A model generated the notes under the pieces. The model was not told the DNA's origin. It was given only the letters and a program-made list of their open reading frames with translations, and searched no databases. 64,000 nucleotides of DNA from Erwinia sp. JUb26 (GTDB lineage: Bacteria > Pseudomonadota > Gammaproteobacteria > Enterobacterales > Enterobacteriaceae): contig NZ_RJVB01000009.1 in the NCBI RefSeq assembly GCF_003751505.1, positions 124,001 through 188,000 on the forward strand, read 5' to 3'. This document shows, in pieces, positions 1 through 8,731 of the stretch. The first letter of the stretch is position 1; every line of letters starts with the position of its first letter. A program made the position numbers and the translations under genes.

Positions 1-2
1 CC

Positions 3-275
3 GGTACGGGCGTGACGGTTAACGCGGTGCTGCCAGGACCGACGCTGTCCGACGGCTTTGCCGAGATGTTTAAGCAGGAAGTGGCGAACGGCGCGAAGCT
101 GGAAGACCTGGGCGTGGAATTTGTTAAAGCCAATCGCCCGACCTCGGTGATCCAGCGCGCAGCCAGCGTAGAAGAAGTCAGCAATATGGTGGTATACGTC
201 TGCTCACCGCTCTCCTCCGCCACCTCCGGTGCCGCTTTACGGGTAGACGGCGGCGTAGTGGAAACCCCTTTCTGA
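3..275 (+). CDS. Short-chain dehydrogenase/reductase, C-terminal part (5' end outside window)
   Basis: The reading frame is open from the window edge and ends in TGA. The visible 90 residues match the C-terminal third of classical SDR oxidoreductases: a VNAVLPGPT stretch after the last core strand, then a helical lid, and the closing segment with a conserved VDGGVV motif. The NAD(P)-binding motif and the Ser-Tyr-Lys catalytic residues lie upstream of the window, so substrate and cofactor cannot be judged. A hairpin with a T-run follows the stop and probably ends the transcript. The family call is secure; the specific function is unknown. Confidence 0.85.
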   Translation, partial: GTGVTVNAVLPGPTLSDGFAEMFKQEVANGAKLEDLGVEFVKANRPTSVIQRAASVEEVSNMVVYVCSPLSSATSGAALRVDGGVVETPF

Positions 276-283
276 TCCCCAGA

Positions 284-315
284 GCAACGCTGCCGGTGGT
301 GGCGTTGCAGTTTTT
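284..315 (+). terminator. Rho-independent terminator after the SDR gene
   Basis: GCAACGC pairs with GCGTTGC around a short GC-rich loop and is followed by TTTTT. It starts nine bases after the stop codon of the SDR gene. Confidence 0.65.
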
Positions 316-438
316 CGTAAAGACCAATTAAAAAAAACGTTAAACCTGCACTCTTCAGATTTTTACCCTTGTTAGCGCCCCGCCCGGAGGCCACATTCCT
401 TCTGTCTGAACACTGATTCAACCGTAAGGAATAACAAG

Positions 439-888
439 ATGAAAAAGACCCTGGTTATGGCTTTATCCGCAATGATGATTGCCACCGGCAGCCTGAGCGC
501 ATTTGCCCAGGGGCCGGACAACGGCCGCGACGTACAGCAGCAGCCGATTAAGCACCCGCAGCAGAAACAACAGCAGGGCAACGGCGGGCAGCCGCAGCAA
601 AACCAGCACGCGTACGGCGGCCAGCCGCAGCGCGAAAACAACGCGCGACCGCAGCAGGCATCGCATCAGCAGGCCCACGCGAATAAGCAGGATCGCCAGC
701 AGCCTGACTTCCGTAAAGGACGCCCGCTGCCGCAGCAGTATCGCGGCGCAGGCTATCAGGTTAACGACTGGAAAAAACACGGACTGAAAGCACCGCCGTC
801 GGGCCATCGCTGGATGAACGTGAACGGCAACTACGTGCTGATCGCGATCGCCAGCGGCGTGATTGCTTCGGTGATTGCACACCAGTAA
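439..888 (+). CDS. RcnB-like periplasmic protein (first of two)
   Basis: This 149-residue secreted protein has a signal peptide (about residues 1-23, cleavage after AFA). A low-complexity Gln/His/Asn-rich region (about 25-90) follows. The C-terminal domain (about 95-149) has the RcnB pattern: GRPLP, a YR...Y.VNDW stretch, a PP.GHRW segment and a hydrophobic tail after NYVLIAIASG. RcnB is a periplasmic protein of nickel/cobalt homeostasis in E. coli. The His/Gln-rich region could bind metal, but that is inference. The ATG follows AAGGA at good spacing. A paralogue lies at 8096-8554. The gene faces the ABC transporter operon tail to tail with 15 bases between. Confidence 0.8.
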   Translation: MKKTLVMALSAMMIATGSLSAFAQGPDNGRDVQQQPIKHPQQKQQQGNGGQPQQNQHAYGGQPQRENNARPQQASHQQAHANKQDRQQPDFRKGRPLPQQYRGAGYQVNDWKKHGLKAPPSGHRWMNVNGNYVLIAIASGVIASVIAHQ

Positions 889-903
889 ATGCCAGGCAGT
901 GAA

Positions 904-2487
904 CTACGCCACTGCCCCGGCTTCTTCCAGCCATCCTACGCGCATTTCAGGCACCGCCCGCAGCAGCCGGGCGGTGTACTCGTCCAGCGGCGCGTTAAAC
1001 ACCTGATCCAGCCGCCCCTGACGCACCACCTTGCCATGGCGCAGCACCATCACCTCATCCGCGACCGCCTGAACCACGTGCAGATCGTGGGTGATAAACA
1101 GCATCGACACGCCAGTTTCTTCCTGTAGCGATTTCAGCAGGGCCAGCACTTCACGACCAACCAGCGGATCGAGCGCGGAGGTCGGCTCATCGCAGACAAT
1201 CAGTTTCGGATCGACGGCAAGCGCACGAGCAATGCAGACGCGCTGTTTCTGGCCGCCGGACAGCGCGTGCGGGTAACGATCCGCCAACTGCGGCGGCAGG
1301 CCAACTTTTTCCAGCAGTTCGCTGACCCGCGCCTGCTGCTGTAACGGCGTCAGCGTGGTCAGACAAACCATCGAGCGCGCAATCTGTACGCCAATAGTTA
1401 ACCGTGGATTCAGCGCGGTATCCGGGTGCTGATGGATCATCTGTACCGACTGAAGCTGCTGGCGAGTACGCTGGCGCAGCGCGGCAGGCAGCAGCTGGCC
1501 GTTAAAACGCACGCTGCCGTGCGCGGGGGAAACCAGCCCGCAAATTAACCTGCCCAGGGTCGACTTCCCGGCACCCGACTCGCCGATCAGCGCGAGGGTA
1601 CGGCCCCGCCCGATGGTCAGCGAGACGTCGTCCAGTACGCGGTTGGCCTGATAGTCCACGGATATCTGTTCGGCGGTGAGCAGCGGCAGCGTGGTGCTGC
1701 GCGGCTGATGCGGCTCGCCGTGGCTGTGCAGCAGATCGCGGGTATAGGCCTCCTGCGGAGCAGCCAGCAGCTCGGCGGTGTTACCGCACTCAACTTCCCG
1801 TCCGTGGCGCAGCACCATAATGCGCTGGCTGATCTGCGCGACAACCGCCAGGTCGTGGCTGATATACAGCGCAGCCACCCCGGTCAGGCGGATCACTTCG
1901 CGGATCGCCTTCAGCACTTCCAGCTGGGTGGTCACATCCAGCGCGGTGGTCGGTTCATCAAAGATAATCAGCTCGGGACCGGCGCAGATCGCCATGGCGA
2001 TCATCGCGCGCTGCAGCTGTCCACCTGAGACCTGATGCGGATAGCGCTGGAAAAAGTCCTGCGGGTCCGGCAGCTGGAGCTGACTGAAAATCTCAATCGC
2101 CCGCACGATGGCCTGCTGGCGGTTCAGGATCCGGTGGCGAATGGCCGCTTCGATGACCTGTTCGCCGATCTTTTTCGCCGGGTTAAACGCCGCGCTCGCA
2201 GACTGTGCCACATAGGCAATTTTCGCACCGCGCACGCCGCGCAGCTGGCGTTCGGAAAGCCCGGTCAGCTCGCGCCCGGCAAAGTGGATTTTGCCGCCGC
2301 CGAGCTTCATGCCAAAACGGAAATGACCGAGGATCGCCTGACCGATGGTGGATTTCCCCGCGCCGGACTCACCGATCAGCCCCAGCACCTCGCCCTTTTT
2401 CAGGGTGAAGGAGATATCCTGCACCAGCACAGCATTACCGGCGGTCACCCGCAGCTGCTCAACGCGTAACAGTGGTTGTTGGCTCAT
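904..2487 (-). CDS. Dipeptide/oligopeptide-type ABC transporter, fused double ATPase
   Basis: The protein has 527 residues with two complete ABC ATPase domains in one chain. The first has Walker A GESGAGKST (residues 39-47) and signature VSGGQ near 154. The second has the same Walker A near 300-308 and LSGGQ near 410. Walker B/DEPTTALD and DEPTSALD follow each signature. The DppD+DppF-like fusion matches the GsiA/YejF class and would power import through the two permeases encoded just upstream, from which it is separated by three bases. It is the last gene of a five-gene operon that begins with mmuM. The substrate cannot be read from the ATPase. Confidence 0.9.
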   Translation of the reverse strand: MSQQPLLRVEQLRVTAGNAVLVQDISFTLKKGEVLGLIGESGAGKSTIGQAILGHFRFGMKLGGGKIHFAGRELTGLSERQLRGVRGAKIAYVAQSASAAFNPAKKIGEQVIEAAIRHRILNRQQAIVRAIEIFSQLQLPDPQDFFQRYPHQVSGGQLQRAMIAMAICAGPELIIFDEPTTALDVTTQLEVLKAIREVIRLTGVAALYISHDLAVVAQISQRIMVLRHGREVECGNTAELLAAPQEAYTRDLLHSHGEPHQPRSTTLPLLTAEQISVDYQANRVLDDVSLTIGRGRTLALIGESGAGKSTLGRLICGLVSPAHGSVRFNGQLLPAALRQRTRQQLQSVQMIHQHPDTALNPRLTIGVQIARSMVCLTTLTPLQQQARVSELLEKVGLPPQLADRYPHALSGGQKQRVCIARALAVDPKLIVCDEPTSALDPLVGREVLALLKSLQEETGVSMLFITHDLHVVQAVADEVMVLRHGKVVRQGRLDQVFNAPLDEYTARLLRAVPEMRVGWLEEAGAVA

Positions 2488-2490
2488 GAT

Positions 2491-3306
2491 TTACTCCTGC
2501 CAGCTGCGGGTGTGATGGCTTAACAGCCAGTCGGCAACGCTGTTCAGGGCGATCGCCAGCAGCGCAATGGCCGCACCGGGGATTAGCGCCGCCCAGACGC
2601 CAAACAGAATGCCGTCCTTGTTATCGCGCGCCAGCCCGCCCCAGTCGGCGGTCGGTGGCTGAATACCCATGCCCAGGAACGACAGCGCCGACAGGAACAG
2701 CAGGATAAAGATAAAGCGCAGGGCAAATTCAGCGATAAGCGTAGTGAGGGCATTTGGCAGGATCTCGCGCCACAGCACCCAGCTCAGGCGCTCGCCGCGC
2801 AGCCGGGCAACCTCAATAAATTCCTGCGCCGCAATATCCACCGCCAGCGAACGCGCCACGCGCAGCACCCGGGTGGACTCAAGAATGCCCAGCACCAGTA
2901 CGATCACCGGGATAGTTTTCGGCAGCATCGCCAGCACCACCAGCGCAAAAATCAGCGTCGGGATCGCCATCAAAATATCGTTGAGCCGGGAGATAAGCTG
3001 GTCAACCCAGCCACGGCAGAAGCCGGCCAGGAAGCCGAGAAACGTCCCGACTGCGAAGGCCAGCAGCGTGGCGACGGCGCTGACGCTCAGCGAAGTACGG
3101 GTACCCCAGATCAGGCGGGAAAGCAGATCGCGCCCCAGGTTGTCGGTTCCCAGCCAGTTCTCGGCCGTCACCCCGCTCCAGGCGCTGCCTACCACCTGGT
3201 CCGGCGCATACGGCGACAGCCAGGGCGCGAATACCGCCACCAGAATAAACAGGCCCAGCCCGGTCACGCCGGGCAGCACCGCAAGTTTCAACCTAAACAT
3301 CCACAT
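2491..3306 (-). CDS. DppC-type ABC transporter permease
   Basis: This is an inner-membrane permease of about 271 residues with the OppC/DppC pattern. It has an N-terminal membrane segment, a periplasmic loop containing LGTDNLGRDLLSRLIWG, and then five further membrane segments. The cytoplasmic EAA loop is seen as EVARLRGE...LPNAL. It pairs with the DppB-type permease encoded upstream and the fused ATPase downstream. Three starts are possible within nine bases (TTG 3309, ATG 3306, ATG 3300). I chose 3306, which follows AGGA, but the spacing is tight and 3300 is also acceptable. Confidence 0.88.
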   Translation of the reverse strand: MWMFRLKLAVLPGVTGLGLFILVAVFAPWLSPYAPDQVVGSAWSGVTAENWLGTDNLGRDLLSRLIWGTRTSLSVSAVATLLAFAVGTFLGFLAGFCRGWVDQLISRLNDILMAIPTLIFALVVLAMLPKTIPVIVLVLGILESTRVLRVARSLAVDIAAQEFIEVARLRGERLSWVLWREILPNALTTLIAEFALRFIFILLFLSALSFLGMGIQPPTADWGGLARDNKDGILFGVWAALIPGAAIALLAIALNSVADWLLSHHTRSWQE

Positions 3307-3373
3307 CAATTCCTGGTTAGTCCCGACAGTGTCTACGTTGCCGCACCGCCGGGGTAAAAATCATGCCCACCGA

Positions 3374-4363
3374 TTAGCGGCTGTGACGCAGGCGCGGGTT
3401 AGCCAGCAGCGCGACGACATCGGCCAGCAGATTCAGCAAAATATAGATCCCCGCCAGCAGCAGGGCACAGTCCTGAATCACCGGGATATCGCGCTTGCTG
3501 ATGCTGTCGACCATATACTGACCCAGACCGGGATAAACAAAGACGTTCTCAACAATCACCACGCCGACCATCAGCCAGGCGAGGTTCAGCACAATCACGT
3601 TAATAATCGGCCCCCACGCGTTGGGCAGAACGTGCCGGAACAGGATGGCCGAAGGCGACAGCCCCTTCATCAACGCGGTATCCACCCAGGCGGCGTTCTG
3701 CGCACTGACCAGCGCGGCGCGGGTCATATTACTCATATGGCCGAGGATCGCCAGAATCAGCGTCATGCACGGCAAAGCGATTGCCAGCAGTCTGTCACCG
3801 AGCGGCATATCGTCGGAGATACTGCTGTTGCTGGGCAGCCAGAACAGGGTGATGGAAAACACCAGAATCAGCAGATAACCGGAGAAAAACTCCGGCAGCG
3901 AGACGGCAGCGCGGGTAAACAGGCTCAGCAGACGATCCAGCCAGCTGCCCTGATAACGGGCAGAAAGGAAGCCAATCACCAGCGCCAACGGCACGGCCAC
4001 GATGGCAGTAAAGAAAGCCAGCGACAGCGTATTACCCAGCCGATCCAGCAGCACCGGCGCTATCGCTTCACGGCTGGTAAAGCTGTGGCCGAAATCGCCG
4101 TGCAGCACGCCGCCCAGCCAGCCCAGATAGCGGCTCAGCGCAGGCTGGTCGAGGCCCAGCTGAGCATTGAGCGCCGCCACCGCCTGCGGCGTCGCGGTCT
4201 GGCCGAGAATGGCTGTTGCCGCGTTACCCGGCAGCAGCTGGATGCCGATAAAGATCAGCGCCGATACCACCAGCAGCATCACCACACCGGCCAGTAGGCG
4301 AAGCCCGATTAGTTTTAACAGAGGAAGGTGACCCTTCCCCTTTGTTTCACGCAAATTACTCAA
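3374..4363 (-). CDS. DppB-type ABC transporter permease
   Basis: The 329-residue inner-membrane permease has the OppB/DppB layout. It has one N-terminal membrane segment (about residues 18-42), a large periplasmic loop with LGLDQP and FGHSFTSREA, then five membrane segments. The EAA loop (ALMKGLSPSAILFRHVLPNA) lies before the last membrane helices. The start is a TTG with AGGA seven bases upstream; there is no in-frame ATG near it. It lies between the solute-binding protein gene (37-base gap) and the DppC-type permease, so it belongs to the same importer. Confidence 0.88.
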   Translation of the reverse strand: MSNLRETKGKGHLPLLKLIGLRLLAGVVMLLVVSALIFIGIQLLPGNAATAILGQTATPQAVAALNAQLGLDQPALSRYLGWLGGVLHGDFGHSFTSREAIAPVLLDRLGNTLSLAFFTAIVAVPLALVIGFLSARYQGSWLDRLLSLFTRAAVSLPEFFSGYLLILVFSITLFWLPSNSSISDDMPLGDRLLAIALPCMTLILAILGHMSNMTRAALVSAQNAAWVDTALMKGLSPSAILFRHVLPNAWGPIINVIVLNLAWLMVGVVIVENVFVYPGLGQYMVDSISKRDIPVIQDCALLLAGIYILLNLLADVVALLANPRLRHSR

Positions 4364-4400
4364 AAGATATCCTGCAAACTGACGCTAAACCGGGCAGCCG

Positions 4401-5945
4401 TTAGGCGAACCACACTTTTTCCGCAGCGCGGTTGCCGCTCATGGTGAAGCCCGGGATCGCGACAAACCCGTTGATTTTTTTGCTGCTGGCATCCAGCGAG
4501 TCGGCATACAACGGAATGATTTCGCTGCCCTGCTCCACCAGCATCAGCTGGATGTCGTGGTAAATCTGACGGCGCTTCTGCTCATCCTGCTCGCCACGGG
4601 CAGCGTTAACCAGTTGGTCAAACTTAGGCTCTTTCCACTGCGACTCATTCCACGGCGCGTTACTGGTAAACACCAATGACAACAGCGCATCCGCCGTCGG
4701 GCGCAGCGACCAGTTTGAAGAAACAAACGGCTTCTTCATCCAGACGTTATCCCAGAAGGCATCATCCGGCACGCGCTCAACCTTCAGCGGAATGCCGGCG
4801 CGGGTGGCCGAGTTCTGATACAGCTGACCAGCATCCACCGCGCCCGGGAAGCCGGATTCAGCGACCGACAGCACCAGCGGGCCGGAGAAACCGGTTTTCT
4901 GCCAGTGGAATTTGGCTTTTTCTGGGTCGTAAGGGCGCTGAGGAATGTCTTTCGCAAAGTACGGGCTGGACGGGAAGATCGGGTTGTCGTTAGCCACGGT
5001 GCCGTAGCCGCCCAGCACGGTTTTAATAATCTGCTCGCGGTCGATGGCGTATTTCAGCGCCAGACGGCCGTCAAGGGTATTAAACGGTGCCGCCGTTGCC
5101 AGCCCCGGGAAGGTGAAAATCTGACTGTCGCGCGAGCGCTGCAGCTGGATATTCGGCATATTCTTCAAGCGGTCAACAATACGCGGGTTAACGCGGTTTA
5201 TGATATGCGCCGATCCGCTGGCCAGTGCCGCAACGCGCGCGGTGGAGTCATTCATCGCCAGCGTTTCAACGGAATCCACGTGACCACGGGCCGAATTCCA
5301 GTGGTTTGGATTGCGCTTCACCAGCGTACGCACGCCCGGTTTGAAGCTTTCCAGAATAAAGGCGCCGGTACCGATGCCTTTATCAAAGTTTTCATTTTCT
5401 GCGGTAATGGCGAAATGCACGTCGCTGAGCAGAGCAATAAACTCGACGTTCGGCTCGTTCAGCTTGATCGTCACCTGATTTGGGCTGGTGGCTTCCAGTG
5501 ACACAACCGGGTCGAGATATCCCTTCACCGACGAGCTGGATTTCTCATCGCGGTGGTGGTTCAGCGAGTAAACCACATCTTTCGCCGTCAGCGTGCGGCC
5601 ATCGTGGAACTGCACGCCCTGACGAATATTGAGCACCCAGGTTTTGCTGCCGTCGCTGGTTTCCCAGCTTTCAGCCAGGGAAGGAACGATTTTGCCGTTT
5701 TCATCCACTTCCGCCAGGCAGTTAAACAGCTGGGAGCCAACGAAATACATATAGGATTCGAACCAGAACGCCGGATCGAGGCGGTCGGTGCTTGAAGCGT
5801 TATCCATGCCAACAATCAGATGCCCGCCCTTTTTCGGCGTGGTGGATGGCGCTTCTGCCGCCGTTGCAGCAGTAAATGGCCAACTGGTGCAGGCCGCTGC
5901 CACCGAAAGTGCGCCGGTGGTTTTAATAAAGTCGCGACGATTCAT
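4401..5945 (-). CDS. Family 5 extracellular solute-binding protein with Tat-like signal
   Basis: The 514-residue periplasmic binding protein belongs to the DppA/OppA (SBP_bac_5) family. Its N-terminus, MNRRDFIKTTGALSVAAA, has the twin-arginine motif RRDFIK, suggesting export through Tat. Family landmarks include LIVGMDNASSTDRLDPA, LAESWE, VQFHDGRTLTAKDVVYSL, and GTGAFILESFKPG. It delivers ligand to the two permeases downstream. The ligand is unknown. The next gene upstream is a homocysteine S-methyltransferase, which hints at S-methylmethionine or a related methylated compound, but peptides or glutathione-like ligands cannot be excluded. Confidence 0.88.
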   Translation of the reverse strand: MNRRDFIKTTGALSVAAACTSWPFTAATAAEAPSTTPKKGGHLIVGMDNASSTDRLDPAFWFESYMYFVGSQLFNCLAEVDENGKIVPSLAESWETSDGSKTWVLNIRQGVQFHDGRTLTAKDVVYSLNHHRDEKSSSSVKGYLDPVVSLEATSPNQVTIKLNEPNVEFIALLSDVHFAITAENENFDKGIGTGAFILESFKPGVRTLVKRNPNHWNSARGHVDSVETLAMNDSTARVAALASGSAHIINRVNPRIVDRLKNMPNIQLQRSRDSQIFTFPGLATAAPFNTLDGRLALKYAIDREQIIKTVLGGYGTVANDNPIFPSSPYFAKDIPQRPYDPEKAKFHWQKTGFSGPLVLSVAESGFPGAVDAGQLYQNSATRAGIPLKVERVPDDAFWDNVWMKKPFVSSNWSLRPTADALLSLVFTSNAPWNESQWKEPKFDQLVNAARGEQDEQKRRQIYHDIQLMLVEQGSEIIPLYADSLDASSKKINGFVAIPGFTMSGNRAAEKVWFA

Positions 5946-6002
5946 GATGTGTTTCCTGATTTTAATTTGTTTTTTTAGTTTTATCTGTCAGTAGCCGGGA
6001 GA

Positions 6003-6905
6003 TTACTTCAGCTCTGCCGCCAGCCGCCCGATATGTTCTGGGCCGATACCGCAGCAGCCGCCGACCAGCGTAGCGCCTGCCGCCACCCACTCCTGCGCCC
6101 AGTTCAGGTAGCCTTCCGGGTGCGTATCCTTGCGCAGATCGCTCAGCCCTTCGTTGGCCCCGCCGCTGTTGCTGCCGTGGTCAAAGGCGTTAGCGTAAAC
6201 GCCGATGCCGATTTCCACCCCAAGTTGTTCACGCACGGCGGCGGCCTGTTTCACCGCAGACGACATCACCTCCGGGTGACTGCAGTTAAACAACACATTT
6301 TCAACGCCCAGCTCAATCGCGCGAGTTACCGCCGCGCCCACGCTCTCACCGGAACGCAGAGTACTGACGGCATCGTACAGTTCAGGCTCGTCCTGCAGGG
6401 TAAATGAAAGCCACAGCGGCTGCGGCTGACCGGCGAGCACGGCGTGAATGGATTCCGCTTCCGCAATCGAACTGGTGGTTTCGCCCAGCCAGAAATCTAC
6501 GAACGGTGCCTGAGCCGCAACCAGCACGCGGTGGATTGCCTGCGCCTGCTGTTCGTTAAACAGATCGGGGCGATAGGAACCCAGCGCGGGAGGAAGGCTC
6601 CCGGCCACGCGTACCGGTGAATTCGCTGCATCGGCGGCCTCGCGGGCGAGTCTGCCAGCCAGTGCGGCAAGGCGCGCGCCGTCGGCGGCAAAACGTTCGT
6701 CGCCAATATGGAACGGCACAACCGCGTAGCTGTTGGTGGTGATCGTTTCAGCGCCAGCAGCAATATAGCTGTCGTGGACTTCACGGACGCGCTCCGGTGC
6801 TTCATACAGCGCCAGGGCAGACCATTCCGGCTGGCGGAAAGGTGCACCGATACGTGCCAGTTCACGCCCCATGCCCCCGTCCAGAATTTTTACCTGCTGT
6901 GCCAT
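6003..6905 (-). CDS. mmuM: Homocysteine S-methyltransferase (MmuM type)
   Basis: The protein has 300 residues, the usual length for MmuM, and would transfer a methyl group from S-methylmethionine (or AdoMet) to homocysteine, giving methionine in the cytoplasm. Visible marks are the N-terminal LDGGMGREL, the TNSY segment, NCSHPE, and the C-terminal GGCCG. The Cys of NCS plus the paired Cys form the zinc site that activates homocysteine. It is the first gene of an operon with a Dpp-type importer (57-base gap to the binding protein), not with the permease MmuP. A MetJ-like operator lies about 60 bases upstream, pointing to repression by methionine/AdoMet. Confidence 0.92.
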   Translation of the reverse strand: MAQQVKILDGGMGRELARIGAPFRQPEWSALALYEAPERVREVHDSYIAAGAETITTNSYAVVPFHIGDERFAADGARLAALAGRLAREAADAANSPVRVAGSLPPALGSYRPDLFNEQQAQAIHRVLVAAQAPFVDFWLGETTSSIAEAESIHAVLAGQPQPLWLSFTLQDEPELYDAVSTLRSGESVGAAVTRAIELGVENVLFNCSHPEVMSSAVKQAAAVREQLGVEIGIGVYANAFDHGSNSGGANEGLSDLRKDTHPEGYLNWAQEWVAAGATLVGGCCGIGPEHIGRLAAELK

Positions 6906-6961
6906 TCGGTTGTTCCCGTTAACGAATTTCGAATGACAGCATGCTACATAAGTTGATGGCT

Positions 6962-6977
6962 ATATGTCCAGACGTCT
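6962..6977 (-). promoter_or_regulatory. MetJ-like operator (two adjacent met boxes) upstream of mmuM
   Basis: AGACGTCT at 6970-6977 is an exact met box (8/8). The adjoining 8-mer at 6962-6969 matches 5 of 8 positions. MetJ binds tandem 8-bp boxes, so this pair is the expected size. It lies 57-72 bases before the mmuM start. Confidence 0.65.
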
Positions 6978-7050
6978 ATATGCTAATGAACGGCAAAGTT
7001 AAGCAGAAAATGAGTTGCAAGCCGATCTCTGGCTATATTTCTCAATTTAA

Positions 7051-7776
7051 TCAAAACAGGAGCTTCGCCAGCCCCAACCCCAGACCAAGTACGCCCATCT
7101 GTGAGGCAAAAACCCACTTAGTTTGCAGCGCCAGCGACCGGTGAAGCTCCGTGCGCAACCCTTCAAATTTAATATCAAACTTGTTTTCCAGGCTCAGCAG
7201 ATCCGCTTTGGTGGTGTAATTGGATTTAATCACCGCCACATCCGATTTTAATTCCGCCATATCCGTCTGCAGCACGGTGACATCCGCCTGCAGCAGACCA
7301 ACGTCTTTCTTCAGACCCGTCATATCCGTCTGCAGCACGGCCACTTCCGTTTTTAATCCAGTCATATCTGCCTGCAGCACGCCAACATCTTTCTTCAAGC
7401 CCGTCATATCCGTTTGCAGCACGGCGACATCCGTTTTTAGCCCGGTCACGTCCGCCTGCAGCACACCAACGTCTTTCTTCAGCCCGGTCACATCCGTCTG
7501 CAGCACGGCCACATCCGTTTTTAATCCGGTCACCTCCGTCTTTAACTCTTTTACATCCTCCTTCAGCACATTCACGTCACCTTTTAACGTGGTGACATCC
7601 GCCTTAATGACCGTGACCTCGCCTTTTAACGTGGTGACATCCGCCTTAATGACCGTGACCTCGCCTTTTAACGTGGTGATATCCGCCTTAATGACCGTGA
7701 TATCCTCTTTCACCGCTGTCACATCCTGCCACAGCGTATCGGCGTTTTTTTCCAACTTAACGACGCGCTCAACCAT
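7051..7776 (-). CDS. Repetitive coiled-coil protein with C-terminal membrane segment
   Basis: The protein has 241 residues when started at the ATG at 7776, which has AAGGG eight bases upstream. Two in-frame starts further upstream lack this. Residues about 5-180 are an uninterrupted heptad array of the form LKxDVxV/LQxDVTG, that is, a long alpha-helical coiled coil. A C-terminal KADLLSLENKFDIKFEGLR segment and a final hydrophobic stretch (about 219-241) follow, probably a membrane anchor. The tail resembles DUF1640/CCDC90-like coiled-coil membrane proteins. The gene stands alone. Repeat number may vary between strains because the DNA itself is tandemly repeated. Function unknown. Confidence 0.75.
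   Translation of the reverse strand: MVERVVKLEKNADTLWQDVTAVKEDITVIKADITTLKGEVTVIKADVTTLKGEVTVIKADVTTLKGDVNVLKEDVKELKTEVTGLKTDVAVLQTDVTGLKKDVGVLQADVTGLKTDVAVLQTDMTGLKKDVGVLQADMTGLKTEVAVLQTDMTGLKKDVGLLQADVTVLQTDMAELKSDVAVIKSNYTTKADLLSLENKFDIKFEGLRTELHRSLALQTKWVFASQMGVLGLGLGLAKLLF
7260..7545 (-). repeat. Intragenic 84/42-bp degenerate repeats
   Basis: Units of 42 bases alternate between two versions (LQxD... and LKKD... coding), giving an 84-base higher-order period within the coiled-coil gene. The copies differ mainly at single bases. Confidence 0.75.
7580..7705 (-). repeat. Three tandem 42-bp repeats inside the coiled-coil gene
   Basis: Copies at 7580-7621, 7622-7663 and 7664-7705. The first two are identical as read; the third differs at a few positions. 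Each codes for 14 residues (two heptads), so changes in copy number keep the frame. Confidence 0.9.
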
Positions 7777-8057
7777 GTCATGTCCCTTTTCGGTTGGTGA
7801 TAATTTCATCTGTAGGGATCGTAAGGTAAGCAAATACCGGCTGGCAACACCTTAAAGGGGGCTTTTCTGCGGACCGTCTCGGGAAAAAGGGATGTAACGA
7901 TATGCAAGCCATCGTTTTGAAAAATAGGGATTAGATGACCCGGTAATGTGTTGCTTTATCAAGTGTGCCAGACGTTTTTTGTCGTCGGTTCGGGATGAAA
8001 GGCTGGGGTTGGGGATAATGCAAAACGTCTTTTGTCACAGAAGTGATGTCCAGGAAG

Positions 8058-8086
8058 TAAAAAACCGGCGGCAGCGACCGCCGGTC
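8058..8086 (-). terminator. Rho-independent terminator after the second rcnB-like gene
   Basis: On the minus strand ACCGGCGG pairs with CCGCCGGT across a six-base loop and is followed by TTTTTT. It lies just beyond the stop of the gene at 8096-8554. Confidence 0.85.
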
Positions 8087-8095
8087 AGAATCAGC

Positions 8096-8554
8096 TTAGT
8101 AGTGGCCTAACGCACTGCCCAGAATAATCGAGGTGATTACGCCGGTGGCCGCGGCAATCAGCACATAGTTGCCGTCGATGTAGCCCCAGTACGCACCGCG
8201 CGGCGGCTCATACAGACCACGGCGGTTCCAGTCGTTAACCCGGTAGTCGTTGCCGCGGAAATGCGGAGGCAGCGGCTGGCCGCGGCGGAAGTCGTGGCCG
8301 TTCCAGGCAAAGCGATCGCGTTCGGCTGGGCGGAAACGCTCATGGCGATCGCGATCGGGTCCGCGATTATCATGACGATCCGGGCCGCCGCGATCGCTGC
8401 GATCGTGACGATCGCCCCGGTCAGGCTGCCCGCCGCCCTGCTGATGCCACTGACGTTCCGGACCATTTCCCGGGCCGTCAGCGTGCGAGAAGGTGGAAAA
8501 GAAGCTGCTTGCGGTTAATACGCTAAGAACCAGTGCCAGTGTTGCTTTTTTCAT
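8096..8554 (-). CDS. RcnB-like periplasmic protein (second of two)
   Basis: The 152-residue protein has a signal peptide (about 1-25, cleavage after SHA). A highly charged Asp/Arg/His/Gly region follows (about 26-90). The RcnB C-terminal domain is seen as RRGQPLP, HFRGNDYRVNDW, YEPPRGAYWGYIDGNYVLIAAATG. The domain is the same as in the gene at 439-888, but the linker is Asp/Arg/His-rich, not Gln-rich. The His and Asp content could bind metal cations. It stands alone with its own terminator. The RcnB call is from the C-terminal motif; metal specificity is unknown. Confidence 0.8.
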   Translation of the reverse strand: MKKATLALVLSVLTASSFFSTFSHADGPGNGPERQWHQQGGGQPDRGDRHDRSDRGGPDRHDNRGPDRDRHERFRPAERDRFAWNGHDFRRGQPLPPHFRGNDYRVNDWNRRGLYEPPRGAYWGYIDGNYVLIAAATGVITSIILGSALGHY

Positions 8555-8731
8555 CTTGATGCCCTCAATTTGCTCACGACCTGCATACTGTCGTTACCCA
8601 GCAATATCGGGCATCCGTCAACACTTCCCTATCTCCCGGACTCCTAATTCCGCCGGATTAGCGGAACTTTTTCTCCGGCCTTACGTATTCTTAACACTGT
8701 GGGCGAATTATGGAGCAACGTCGCATACCGC

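Noticed and set aside
2669..4297. A 542-codon plus-strand frame opposite the two permease genes
   Set aside because: It is antisense to well-conserved permeases, has an Arg/Ser/Gln-rich composition without domains, and arises from codon bias of the real genes.
7580..7705. Direct repeats that might suggest a CRISPR array
   Set aside because: The units abut without spacers and code for heptads of a coiled-coil protein.
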